A stretch of DNA of 64,000 nt, taken from positions 1 to 64,000 of the forward strand of contig JAUCBJ010008841.1 in NCBI GenBank assembly GCA_032718475.1, written 5' to 3'. The notes under the pieces are model-generated. The model was not told where the DNA came from, made no database searches, and saw only the letters and a program-made list of their open reading frames with translations. The position numbers were made by a program, and so were the translations under genes. Shown in pieces: positions 12,001 to 23,208 of the stretch; the first letter of the stretch is position 1, and every line of letters begins with the position of its first letter. Origin of the DNA: Nemertoderma westbladi. Lineage: Eukaryota > Xenacoelomorpha > Nemertodermatida > Nemertodermatidae.

Positions 12001-12071
12001 GCCCCAAAGAGAAAAAGACTCTTGCTAGCCTCAAAAAACTGCGTAAACGCCGTCCGCGTAAGAAAGAATAA
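9003..12071 (+). pseudogene. Large extra ORF downstream of pol (element 1)
   Basis: I do not recognise the family. Comparison with element 2 shows one long ORF from ATG 9003 (MTELIEDDLGIRE) to the stop at 12069-12071. In this copy it is broken by TAG near 9150 and by TGA at 9774-9776, where element 2 has CGA. Visible parts: an acidic N-terminal region; a Cys/His cluster (YYCDECP...HKHPRR.C) near 9660-9740; a helical Glu/Gln-rich stretch near 10140-10400; then three knuckles, CRLC-x4-H, CAYCRLNNSHIFAVC and CHHCQLKGHASYNC, near 11138-11340; and a Lys/Arg-rich C-terminus. There is no signal peptide or membrane segment, so it is not a typical envelope. About 1.19 kb present in element 2 is missing at 10656. 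A nucleic-acid-binding or second gag-like role is inferred. Confidence 0.75.
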
Positions 12072-12134
12072 CTGTTTAGAGTATTTTTATATTTTAGAAA
12101 CTGTGATTTTTTATATTTTATAGACTAAAATCCC

Positions 12135-12149
12135 ATTTTCTGGGAGCGG
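12135..12149 (+). promoter_or_regulatory. Purine-rich tract before 3' LTR
   Basis: TGGGAGCGG lies directly against the first TG of the LTR, where the plus-strand primer of an LTR retrotransposon is expected. The same site in element 2 reads TGGAAGCGG (43191-43199). Confidence 0.6.
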
Positions 12150-13256
12150 TGTAAAAGCTTTTGCGGAATTAGCCGGTTATTTTCCCCGTAAATTACTCTG
12201 TAGTTGGTTTAACAGGCATAAAAAGCCGTATCCTTTCTGTACTGGTGTTTTGGGGGACATGGGAAGCCATTTCTTCTGTATGTGTACTTTAGCGGACATA
12301 ATTAGCAATTCTATGACGCAATGCGCTAGATCCTCTTGAAACAGTGTAGTTACTATGACGACAGCTAACAGCTGAGCTGTACACGTGTAGCTTTTTCCTT
12401 GTTCTCTGGTGTTTCTTTGTTCGGTCAACCAATCAGAGCGATTCTCCTGCTTTTTGTACAGAAACCTCCGGGAAATCGCGCAATGCATTATGGGTCAATG
12501 TTTACATTTGTCCTGAGCCCAGAAGACCGGCTTTTGGAATCTCTGTGTTTTCAGTCTTTAGCCCAACATTAGTAGGCTTAATTATAGAACGTATATCTGT
12601 TATCGCATCTCACAACTCACTCACCTAATCATATTGCCAACTACAAACACCGCATTTTTACTGCTATTTACTGTCGGTTATTCATTATATCTGTTGATGG
12701 AATATTATTATATTTGGAATACCGATAAATAATTACAAAGTGGTTTTGAAGTGAATCTAATGCTATTTCATAGACACTACATGTATTGGTTGTTGTTCTC
12801 TTTATATGTGACTAAAATTAGTGAAGGTCGGCAGATCGGTGTGCAGCATTGTGCAGTATTGTGTATGATTGTGACTGATAACAAAGCATCTCCTAAAGAA
12901 TGCGCCATATACATGAATCTATAGCCTTCCCGTTGTGTCTAGTTTAAGTCATAACTCTGTTTACATATTTAGAGCGCCACGTCCTAAAGGAACTGTTAAT
13001 ATTTCCCGAATGTGAATAATATTTGTCAGAGATTATATATTACGATCAGTCGAATAATACAGTAGGCCTACACCGCAATACGGTTAGGCTTCCAAATCCA
13101 GTCTCCCGGGTATATCCAGCGGGTGAATGGTCGCGCATAGACTGGCTTCGGCTAATGTAGTGTATCAAATACTTGTCATAGGCTAAAGACGATTTATTAT
13201 CTAGAAGAAATCCAAATTTGGCAGGTTAAACTGCTAAAGGTCTAAAAGCGCGAACA
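12150..13256 (+). repeat. 3' LTR of element 1
   Basis: 1,107 bp, beginning TGTAAAAGCTTTTGCGG and ending AAAGCGCGAACA, so it has TG...CA ends. It is homologous to both LTRs of element 2 and, inverted, to 18381-19552. It contains a CCAATCAGAGCG box near 12430. The AATAAA found in the element 2 LTRs reads AACAAA here. Confidence 0.93.
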
Positions 13257-16118
13257 ATCAGCCATGGTAGGGTCTCGTCGTTGTTGTTCCATCATATATA
13301 ACACTTTCTTATCCCAGCGTGTACCTACTCCCTCCTTAGGTAAAGTAGAGGCCACGGCTCCAATAACCACAGAACTCTGATATTCATGAGACTTACCTAG
13401 CCAATCTAATTGTCTACAGATCTCCTGAATCTCATCGGAAAACTCTATAATCCCGCTGCTAATGAACTTTCGGGGCGCTACCAATTTTGCATACAAATGC
13501 CTAGCTATGTTATTCCTATTACCATACCTGATGTTTAGTGTATCCCAAACTTGTCTTAATCCATCGGGATGTCCAATAAACTTTAACGCCATTAACTTGG
13601 GAGATCCTTCCAAGCACTCGATGAGGAATTTCAGTTTCTCTCCGTTAGATAGCACAGAGTTCTGTATGTTATCTTTGTAATATTCATTAAAAGGTAACCA
13701 TTTCATCTCATCTCCATTGAACTTGACGATCTCTCCCACCTTTACCGCTTGACGGGATTCGGTTCTAGCCATTTGACGCGTAAAACTTTCTTGGGCCATC
13801 ATGTTATTTAATATCGAGTTATCGGTATATAAATTTCTCGGATTATTATCAAGTCTATATGGAATATCATTGTCAACAGGTTTATAATTACCCTTAATAG
13901 GGTTTACTATAGGAGTTTCCACTTCACTAGCAGTATAGATGCGTGTAGGCTCCACACCTTGCGCATGAAATACTTCAGACCTAACAGGTTGACACATTGT
14001 TACAGGGGGTGGTGGTATACCCTTTTGTGTATTTACTAATTTATCGCGTTCTAACGCGATACTTTGCTGCACTTCTTGCAACTCTAACCTACTTTCCCTT
14101 ACTGTTCCTTTAAACTGATGAACAGTCTCCTGCATCTGCCCGAGCAGGAGATTCATCCCCCGCCGCCCCTCATCCACCCACTCGACCGCCGAAGCGGGAG
14201 CCGCCAACGTAGTAGCGGGTAGACGAGGGACAACGGGCGACAAATCATTGATATTTCGCTCGGAGTCCAGGACAGGAACTGTCTCAGGGGTTATTTTGTG
14301 GGGCACAGGTAGTTTAGTACTGTGCAAAGGGAATTTAGAGGTAGGTTCTGGGAGCACAGGTGTCTCTATCACCGAAGGGGTGATTTCAAGAACAGGCCTA
14401 ATTATTTCCGGCTCATCTACTATAGTAGGGAGTCTTTCTATTTTAATTATTTGGTCTGTGGGTTCTGTACTACCTAAGTCTGTGTTAGTTAGTTGCCTTC
14501 TAACAGCTGGGGGCAAATCAGGCAATTTCTGACGGTGGGACATTCTTCTACGTCTGCTTAGACGAGATCTATTTCCTCCGCCTTCAGGATCGGTGGTATC
14601 GCCTTCATCAGATGATGTATATCCCTGTCTTTTGGGAGTAGATCGATTCATCATCTGCATATGACTAGCTGTTAACTGTTTATTTATGCAGTCTTGATTC
14701 TCTTGAATATTTTCCAACTCTAGTTGGGTGGTCTCTTCAGATGCTCTTCGTTCTGCTTCTGCCACTGCTCGCTTTCTTTCCGCTTCTGCCGCTTTTCTTT
14801 CCGCTTCTGCCGCTGCTGCTTTTGCCTCTGCCGCTTTTGCCTCTGCCGCTGCCTCTGCCGCTTTTATTTCCGCTGCCTCTGCCGCTTTTCTTTCCACTTC
14901 TGCCACCTTTCTTTCTGCTTCTGCCGCTGCCACTGCCGCTGTCTTTCTGTCTTCTATACGTTTTTTCTTGATTTGTTCTTCTTGGACCCTAGCGATGCGG
15001 AGCTTTTCATCAAATTTAGCTTGGTTCGCAGCTATCATATCCGCATCGATTGCGTCTAACACAAGCTTGGCTCCTTCACTATTAGGGCTAAGTCCAGACA
15101 GCCGTCTCCTCAACTCTTCGTCACCTACAAATCGTTGATAGTCTGACAGATAGATGTCAATAGCATCCCTCTTATGCGGTTTTTCTGCTGTCACTTCACT
15201 TTCCACTTGGGAAAAGGTAGCGTCTGTTTATTCTCCATGGGTTGAGCGCTCAGCCAGCTGAGATTTCCACTGGGCAGTTCCTTGAACTTGGAGACTCACC
15301 CGCTGAAACCAAGTCTTTACGGCAACTTGCAACGACGTGTCTTGTCTTCTTTTCGAAGCCTCCTCAAAGGCCGATAAGATTAGTCTGATTCTTAGAATTC
15401 TTTCTCTAACTTGATAAAGCAGCTCTCCCTGCTCTTGAGGTCCTTGGGGTTGTCGAAACAGTTGTTCCTCTAATCGCTCCATAGAGCTGAAGAATCCCTG
15501 TACGTATCCTGCTGCTGACCTCTTCCACACAGCTGGATCACTGGTGTCCTTTGTTACTCCCATCCTGTGTATGTCTTCCCAGGCAGCTTCCGATAAGTCA
15601 AACGGGAGTCCGGGTCCGGGGAAGTTCCATTGCGACTCGACAATAGACTTCAGTTCCTCCCTTGTGTATCCCGCATAACTATCCTTGGTCGATCGCTTAC
15701 TTCTCACCCAATCAATCTGGTGTTCCTCCACCGCAATCAATACCCTAGTGAGTACGGCTGCAGGAAGGATGATAAGGGGATCCGAATAAACCGCATCTGC
15801 CATCTTTGCTCCGCACTCGGGTGTCAGCTCTACAGTATCCGCACTACTGGAGCTGTCGGGCCGCTGAGAAATAAGTTCTCGGCTCGAGTGTTGCTGCTGT
15901 TCTGCTGCTTCTTGGTCCCGCTTGACCTGAGCTCGAGTGCCTATGATAGACCTACGGTGTTGGTCTAGCCTAGGGTCTGATACTACTACTGGAGGGATGA
16001 TCTTTCTTACAGTAGGAGGTGAGTTGAACTTCGGTCTCACACGTTCCACACTCCTGTCTGGGTCACAGATGGTTGTATCTAGGAGACTGTCTGACAGGTT
16101 TTGCTTTGTGTCAGACAT
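13257..16118 (-). pseudogene. gag: gag N-terminal two thirds (element 3)
   Basis: The frame opens at ATG 16118 (MSDTKQNLSDSLL) and is interrupted once by TAA near 15226, where element 2 reads TCA, so both pieces belong to one Gag. Parts in order: a proline-rich N-terminus with VRKIIPPVVVSDPRL; an arginine-rich helical region; a region conserved in element 2 (IDIYLSDYQRFVGDEELRRR); a long alanine/glutamate/lysine-rich coiled coil built of KAAEAE-type repeats (about 14750-14950); a basic serine-rich linker; a proline-rich segment; and the start of the capsid region. It ends at the insertion of element 1. It is the best copy for the N-terminal half, which is missing from element 1 and multiply broken in element 2. 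Confidence 0.9.
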
Positions 16119-16252
16119 GTTTGTTTGTACAGTTGAATGCCTACTGCTATATTACAGTTTAAGCAAGTCTAGTAATTCAGTATCACCGTTAGCCTAGTAA
16201 TTAATTACCGATATCATTACTCTATGTAACATGATATATATACAATATATTA

Positions 16253-16500
16253 GAATACCGGTATACAATTATAGTATGTATATAAGTATTATTACAGACT
16301 AGGTTTGTCACAGAATACCGGTATATAAATTTCAGCACAAATATATATAAATATATAATAGGCCTATCGTGAATACCGGTATACAGCTTACACTTATAGC
16401 ATATATAAGTATAATTATGGACTAGAATTAATTACAGAATACCGGTATATAATGTCAGCACAAATATATAGAAATATATAATAGGCCTATCGCAAATACC
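16253..16500 (-). repeat. ACCGGTAT-containing tandem repeat in leader
   Basis: About two units of roughly 120 bp. Each has the palindrome ATACCGGTAT twice, AT-rich spacers and a TAGGCCTA block. The counterpart in element 2 lies at about 29110-29370. Confidence 0.75.
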
Positions 16501-17465
16501 GGTATGTCAATTATTTTAGAATAATTGAATTTCTGAATTTTAGGGGTTACTTGTTTACTTTACTTTACTTGATTACCGTTATTTAAGCAGTAGTCCAACT
16601 GACATTAAGACCTAATTAATGTATGACAGGCCTACTATTTTATAAATCGGTTTGAGTTGATTTATAATATATATATACCCGTATAATGGGTTTTGTCAAT
16701 ATTTGAAATAAATGTTATTATTTCTGGGAAGGAGTCACTGCACAGAAGCTGTACGCTCTCAGTGAAGTGCTACTTGTTGGACACTAAAACAAATAATTCT
16801 AATTTACCTAAGTTACTTAATACTATAAATTACGTACAATTCGGGGTGAGATTACAATCTCTAAATAAACACAAAAATTACATGTACAAATTTTTAGGGT
16901 AATTTTACAAGAAGTCTACAAACCAGCCTAACAAAGGGTTAGAATATCTGGTTATTACAAACAGACAGGATACTACGGTATTTGAAAATAACAAAGCAGT
17001 AGTAAATATACTGCGTTGTCCAGATAGGAAAAATACCACCGTCTGACGACTTATAGCCGTATCGCTATAAGTACTACATTATGTATCACGGAGTGTTCCT
17101 ACCTAGAAGTTAATTACCGCGGTCTACCAGAACCAACGTGCCTATTAACCACTTTACAACACAAATATACTGCCTACACACTAATTACCTTCGGAAAGCA
17201 CTGTACACTAAACCCTAAATTAGGTACAAGTACTTATACAACAAATAATCAGCAGTTAGAAATACTTGTACAGCTAAAAGAACCACGGTATCTGCTGGAG
17301 TGACCGGGGCACAAAATCACCAGTCTTTACCTACGCCAAGCAGCCCTGATGTAGTACCGGGGTTAAATTAACTATAATGGTATGTATAACAAGCACAATT
17401 ACTGTAGGAATAAACTTGGGGATATGAATGTTGCGAATAAGCGCATAAACTCTGAATAATAAATG

Positions 17466-18043
17466 TTACGCTACGCGTACAAACTACTCAAACAAAATAC
17501 AGACCAAACGCTGGCAGACTACTATTAAGCCTAAACAAACTACATATATGCAGACTCCGAAATGGTTAGTTAGTATGCGTTCTAACCGAGTAGTACGACT
17601 TATTCTTTCAAGGGGATTTACCTCACAGCACTGGAAGCCCCTACGTTCCTAACTAGTACTTTATCGGACATACACTCTACACACACCGCAATCTCTTCAG
17701 ACCTAACAACAGCCAGACGACAATCCAGCCTACAAATTATCTAAATAAGAAATATTACGCTACCTGTACAGACTACATATACAAAATACAGACCAAACGC
17801 TGGCAGACTACTATCAAGCCTAAACAAACTACAGTATATGCAGACTCCGAAATGGTTAGTTAGTATGCGTTCTAACCGAGTAGTACGACTTATTCTTTCG
17901 AGGGGATTTACCTCACAACACTGGAAGCCCCTACGTTCCTAACTAGTACTTTATCGGACATACGCTCTACACACACTACAATCTCTTCAGACTTAATAAC
18001 AGTCAGACAACAGTCCAGCCTACAAATTATCTGTACAATCTGA
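17466..18043 (-). repeat. 289-bp tandem duplication in leader
   Basis: Two adjacent copies start at 17466 and 17755 with a constant offset of 289 bp. The matching leader of element 2 (about 24640-24930) has one copy, so the duplication is private to element 3 or lost from element 2. Confidence 0.85.
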
Positions 18044-18380
18044 GCAGGCTTACACGTCTTCTGCTCAATATTAGCCTACAAATAAATAAAACTGAGAGAA
18101 ATAAGTAAACCATACAAAGGAATAAGGGGTGATCAATCCCTAATCCCCTAACAGCCTACAATATACAATATATCACAATCGAAATAATACTGCTGTACCT
18201 GTACTGCTGTAAGTACCGGTTCGGGTGGTTAGGTAGTTAGGCCTACTGGGTACCGGTTGACCGGTACTTCAGCTTTATTGCCTACTGCAATACAGAAGCA
18301 ATAACAGTTATTGTTCTTACCAGAACAATAGACAACTATATTTATTGCCTACACTGCAATCAGAAGTTTATAACAGTTAT

Positions 18381-19552
18381 TGTTCGCGCTTTCAGACCTT
18401 TAGCAGTTTAACCTGCCAAATTTGGGTGTCTTCTAGATTGTAAATCGACTTTAGCCTATGACGAGTATTTGATACACTACATTAGCCGAAGCCAGTCTAT
18501 GCGCGACCATTCACCCACTGGATATACCCGGGAGACTGGATTCGGAAGCTTTGACCTTATTGCGGTGTAGGCCTACTGTATTATTCGACTGATCGTTAAT
18601 ATATAATCTCTGACAAATATTATTCACTTTCGGGAAATATTAACAGTTCCTTTAGGATGTGGCGCTCTAAATATGTAAACAGAGTTATGACTTACACTAG
18701 ACACAATGGGATGGCTATGGATTCACGTATAAAGCGCATTCTTTAGGAGATGCTTTGTTATCAGTCACAATCATGCACACTACCGCACAATGCTGCACAC
18801 CGATCTGCCGACCTTCACTAATTTTAGTCACATATAAAGAGAACAGCAACCGACTCATGTAGTGCCTATGAAATAGCATTAGATTCACTCCAAAACCACT
18901 TTAATGTAAGTCGCAATTGTTATATGTAACCGGTCTCTTACCTTCAGTATATCAAGAAGATTGGGGGTTTTATGATTATTTATCGTTATTATCCGAATAT
19001 AATAATATTCCATCAACTGATATAATTAATAACCGACAGTAAATAGCAGTAAAAATGCGGTGTGGTATGTGAACACACTGACTTGCGTGAGTTGATATGA
19101 TTAGGTGAGATAACTGTTATACGTTTCTATGATCAAGCCTACTAATGTTTGGCTAAAGCCTGAAAACACAGAAATTCCAAAGCCGGTCTTCTGGCATCAG
19201 GAAAAAAGGTAAACATTGACCCATAATGCATTGCGCGATTTCCCGGAAGTTTCTGTACAAATAACAGGAGAATCGCTCTGATTGGTTAACCGAACAAAGA
19301 AACAAAGGAAAGGCTACACGTGTACATATCAGCTGTTAGATGTCGTCATCGGAGTTCCGATGTTTAGAGTATTTGGCTTATTGCGACATAAAATCGCTAG
19401 TTATGTCCGCTAAAGTACACATACAGAAGAAATGGCTTTTTATGTCCACTAAAACACCGGTACAGTAAGGAAACGGCTTTTTATGTCCGTTAAAACACCT
19501 ACAGAGTACTTTGCGGGGAAAATAACTAGCTAGATCCGCAAAAGCCTTTACA
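18381..19552 (-). repeat. 5' LTR of element 3
   Basis: 1,172 bp. On the minus strand it begins TGTAAAGGCTTTTGCGG at 19552 and ends GCGCGAACA at 18381. It shares the CCAAT box (inverted, near 19275) and the 5' short tandem units with the other LTRs. Confidence 0.92.
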
Positions 19553-21604
19553 GAAATAAACACCATTCCTACAAGTCTAGTTGTTTTCATTAATTTGAAA
19601 AATGCTGGTTACTTGCACTTTTCATTTTAGCACCAAAAATGGTAGATGTGTTCAATTGCGGAATGTAAAAAGCCTTCCATTAAAATCAGCGTACAAGAAA
19701 ACCTGCCTGAAATCGATAGCAATACCTAACTCTAATACCTAACCATTTTTTGAAATTCAGATTTATGTGAAAATCGATAATGTCACAACCGTTAGGAAAC
19801 TATGTCACGACCGTTACGCTGGTTAATTGATTGCCACATTCTCTAATGATATTATATTGCCATACTGTTAATTTCATTTTAAACTCTATCTATTAACTTG
19901 TTAGTCTGACATAAGTAACGCTAAATAAGTACAGTAAATTCGATATAAATTTATAATGTGTAGGAGTCTCTAAAAAGCTTGTCCATTTCAGTCACGACCG
20001 TTACGCCAACTTTAAACTGGAATACAATCAATAAAACGTAATGTATTCCAGTGCGGTTTCGATTTTATTAAAGGTCCATATCTTAGGATCATATCATAGT
20101 AATATATTTTCAATATCATTCTTCCATGTGCCCTTAGAATACTCATTAATACCGGAAACCCATGCGGAATGTCATGACCGTTAGGCTGGAATGGCTGTTT
20201 TTTGGTTTTTTTTTTGCGCAAACCTGCAAACCATGGTATCAATGGTAGTAATGTCAATCATATCGTACCTGTCAGCCAGTTACTTGTATCTCGTAAAGCT
20301 AGAGTACATGGCAGCATGGGCAGATGGGTATATGTTCCTAAATTCGTCATTCCGCTATTCCTGTATTCAGTCTGTTCACCCAAATTCAAAGGGGTACGTT
20401 TTGACTGACTGACTGATCTTCGTCCTGTCGGCATCCAATTCAGCAATTGGAATGTTTTAACTACAGGTTGCGGTAGGCCTATCTGCCTAAACAACCTCCA
20501 TAACTCTGCCAAACTCGTAGGCCTACCGGTACCATAGCAGTCCCAGAGTACATCAGGCACTACAGACTACAGACAGACTGCGATTTAGATAGAGGCCTAC
20601 AGCGCTAGGTAGTAGCTACCGGCATAGGTCAGTAGTATGAACACAGTTTTTTGGAGCATACTACCAACTGCTGACTTTTGCTGAACCAGGCTGATCAATC
20701 AGCTGTATTAATAATTGCAGCCGGATTGGATAATTTGTTAATTAATTTGGGGATTAATTTGGGAACTAATTATTAAAATCGTTAATTAGTTCGATTCATA
20801 AGATTTTAGAGTAATTATCATTTGTAAAATAGTAAACAGCTTTGATACACCTTGTGAATAAAGATTTGGGGGACGGGGGGGCAAAGCCCGCCCGCCAATT
20901 AGGTAATTAAGTAATTAGTTAATTACAAATTAACGGTAGGAGATACGGCATCGGCGCCAGAGACTTTTTTGTGTAGAATAAAATTCCGAACAACTTTGTT
21001 ATGTTACGTTTTCATAGCTCTTAGTATTTTCGAGTTACGACTCTAATTAGTTTTCGGCTAATTAGTACTAATTAACAGTAATAGGAGGGCCATAGCGATG
21101 ACTGAACTTTTTTTAGATCTTACCGAGATGAACAAAAAAAAACCGTTGCTAGGGGAAAAACCAAATACTTTTCGAGAAAAATCAATTAGAAATCTTTAAT
21201 CGCTAATTACTAATTAATTAATTAACAGATTTTTGCCAAATATTTCTCTGCTGTGCGCGCTCGGGCCATCTATAAGATCGCGCAAACAGAATCGTTCTAG
21301 CTTTCGCCGTTCTCCTGGAAAAATCCTTTAAAAATCGACCTAAAAAAGATCAAAGCAAAGTGCCTACTTCCGAGGGGGTACACCATAATGCTATCTTATG
21401 AGGTTTTACTTTGGTGTTTATGTTGGTTTCTCATGTTCCGTTAAAAAGGCTGCATTACTTATTCCTCATAAGACTCTGTCGAGCCTTTGGCTCTCCAGTG
21501 GCAGCCTATTGCTCCAGTGCAGTACAGGGTCTGGTTGAGTTAACATTATACATGAGACACTGAACATGACAGAAGATTTATAGTGTAAGTAAATTACATA
21601 ATTT
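19553..21604. other. Intergenic DNA, no gene seen
   Basis: AT-rich DNA with short open frames only. A motif close to GTCACGACCGTTACGCTGG occurs four times within 410 bp (19782, 19804, 19991, 20171). A stretch of TAATTA-rich sequence lies near 20700-21260. Confidence 0.5.
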
Positions 21605-21690
21605 GGCTTCCTCTGCAGTTAGAGCCCAGGAGCATGGAATCCCAAATATGAGTACTGGTACATCTGCTGCACTAAATAATTGTACCTAGG
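21605..21690 (-). repeat. Fragment of LINE family A
   Basis: It matches 51510-51595, the C-terminal coding part of LINE copy A3, in the same orientation. The minus strand encodes recognisable pieces such as VPVL and ALTAE. The fragment directly abuts the minisatellite. Confidence 0.7.
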
Positions 21691-21699
21691 ATGCGGTCG

Positions 21700-22445
21700 C
21701 TGCTGCACATACACACACAGTCCATTCAATGTTGCACATGCACAGGCAATTTGATGCTGCACAGTACTTTCGATGCTGCACAGTACATTCGACGTTGCAG
21801 AACGCATTCGATGCTGCACAGTCTATTCGATGCTGCACAGTCCATTCGATGCTGCACAGTAAATTCGAGTCTGAACATCACATTCGATGCTGCACAGACC
21901 ATTCGATGCTGCACATGCACAGTCCATACGATGCTGCACATGCACAGTCCTTTCGATGCTGACAGTAAATTCGATTCTACACAGTCCATTCGATTCTGCG
22001 CAGCACATTCGATGCTGCACAGTCCATTCGATGCTGCACATGCACAGTCCATCCGATGCTGCACATGCACCGTCCATTCGATGCTGCCAGTAAATACGAT
22101 TCTGCACAGCACATTCGATGCTGCACAGTACATTCGATGCTGCACAAGCATAGTATATTCGATGCTGCAGAGTACATTATATGCTGCATAGCACATCCTA
22201 TGCTGCACACACCATTCGATGATGCACAGTACATTCGATGCTACACAAGCATAGTCCATAAGATGCTGTACAGTACATTCGATGCTACACAGACCAATCG
22301 ATGCTGCATAGTACATTGGATGATACACAGACCATTCGATGCTGCACAGTACATTCGCTGCTGTCAAAGCATAGTCCATACGATGCTGCACAGTTCATTC
22401 GATGCTGCACACTACATTCGATGCTGCACACAACATTCGATTCGA
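21700..22445. repeat. 19/25-bp minisatellite
   Basis: Roughly 36 units of CACAGTCCATTCGATGCTG (19 bp). A 25-bp variant has an extra CACATG. The unit has stops in few frames, so long spurious ORFs run along both strands. Confidence 0.92.
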
Positions 22446-22518
22446 TCTGAGAGCACCGGGACCAATCGCAGGACAACTCAACCCTGAGAGCACCGGGACC
22501 AATCGCAGGACAACTCAA
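22446..22518. repeat. 36-bp direct duplication
   Basis: Two nearly identical neighbouring copies beginning GAGAGCACCGGGACCAATCG, at the edge of the minisatellite. Confidence 0.85.
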
Positions 22519-23190
22519 CCCAACAATTGAGAGCCAATTTTCCCCGAGGACATATGTTTTTTTTCTCCCCAAACATTGGATTATTGCGCTATTTTACCTT
22601 TTCTACATGTTGAAACATAATTTATTTTCTATCTATTTGTTTGTTTCTGTTATATTCTATATTGGTCATGGTCATATGTATGCTGAACTCCACTCTGTTG
22701 TATTTACAAATTAAATTAAATAAGTACTGGTACCAATACCACAGAAATCCTTTTAATCAAACAAAGGGATGATGAAACTTAAGGGGGGGGGTGGGGGGGG
22801 GGGGGGGGGGGGGGGGGGGGGTACATACTCAGAAGATTTTTTTTAAAACAGCTCTAACTTCGTTTTTGTGTCCCTTTAGCGGAGAGTGGCGGAATTATAT
22901 ATTTCACAAAAACACTACTAGTCACGAAACATCACTTATTTATCCAAATTTTTTGAAACCAACTTTTTTGGACTCAGCACCTTCGAATCTACATAAATTA
23001 AGCTGCCGATTTTTTTAATTATTAATTTTTAAGTAAATTAATTAAATTAATTAATTAAATTTAATAAAATTAATTAAAATTTTCAATAAAATTAAAAAAA
23101 AAAAATTTCAAAAAAGTGCTGGATAATTTTTCAAGTTCTTCAGAAAACCTTTCAAACGAGCCATAAATTATCGAATTTGGGTGAAAAACG
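22519..23190. other. Intergenic DNA with long G run
   Basis: No gene seen. Positions 22783-22820 are nearly pure G (about 38 bases, one T), a strong quadruplex candidate on the plus strand. It is followed by AT-rich DNA that runs into the insertion site of element 2. Confidence 0.7.
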
Positions 23191-23195
23191 ACGGA
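23191..23195. repeat. Target-site duplication ACGGA, left
   Basis: ACGGA immediately precedes the TG of the 5' LTR. The identical five bases follow the 3' LTR at 44407-44411. Five bases is usual for BEL/Pao integration. Confidence 0.92.
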
Positions 23196-23208
23196 TGTAA
23201 AAGCTTTT

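Larger units (their letters stand above)
781..13256 (+). mobile_element. BEL/Pao LTR retrotransposon, element 1 (5'-truncated)
   Basis: The order is gag, pol, a non-coding spacer, a long extra ORF, a purine-rich tract and a 3' LTR. Pol carries every BEL/Pao hallmark. The 5' LTR, the leader and the first part of gag are missing; homology to elements 2 and 3 begins near 781. The 3' LTR ends in CGAACA at 13256 and runs straight into the gag of element 3, which is in the opposite orientation. That suggests element 1 inserted into element 3, with the other half lost or outside the window. Compared with element 2 it has a 7-nt deletion at the gag-pol junction and a deletion of about 1.19 kb in the extra ORF. 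Confidence 0.93.
16119..18380 (-). other. Leader of element 3 between 5' LTR and gag
   Basis: About 2.26 kb without a convincing gene, homologous to 24374-25602 plus 28923-29502 of element 2. It contains repeats rich in ACCGGTAT at 16253-16500, a 289-bp tandem duplication at 17466-18043, and a repeated AACAGTTATTGTTC block beside the LTR (18300-18390). I could not identify a tRNA primer-binding site after the LTR end. Confidence 0.7.
13257..19552 (-). mobile_element. BEL/Pao LTR retrotransposon, element 3 (truncated)
   Basis: Read on the minus strand this is a 5' LTR (19552 to 18381), a leader of about 2.26 kb, then gag, cut off after the Met-Ala-Asp of the capsid region where the 3' LTR of element 1 begins. 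Bases 13257-13261 (ATCAG) would be the target duplication of element 1 if the left copy could be found. Pol and everything after it are absent from the window. Confidence 0.9.

Noticed and set aside
9003-12071. Envelope gene in the extra ORF
   Set aside because: No signal peptide, no transmembrane segment, no furin-like site or glycoprotein-like cysteine pattern; instead CCHC-like knuckles and a basic tail.
14724-15138. Plus-strand ORFs rich in Leu/Phe/Cys/Ala
   Set aside because: They are antisense shadows of the coding repeat for the Gag coiled coil; the same happens at 30539-30900.
12150-19552. Long inverted repeat suggesting a terminal-inverted-repeat DNA transposon (Polinton-like)
   Set aside because: The repeats at 12150-13256 and 18381-19552 are LTRs of two separate elements in opposite orientation. 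In element 2 the same sequence is in direct orientation with a target duplication, and no transposase or polymerase B is present.
20012-20560. Overlapping short ORFs on both strands
   Set aside because: No domain, no conserved counterpart in the window and no splice context.
21700-22445. CRISPR array
   Set aside because: Head-to-tail satellite without unique spacers, in animal DNA.
21691-22572. Long ORFs (166, 221, 143 codons) over the minisatellite
   Set aside because: They follow from a 19-bp unit poor in stops, appear on both strands and have no protein-like composition beyond the repeat.
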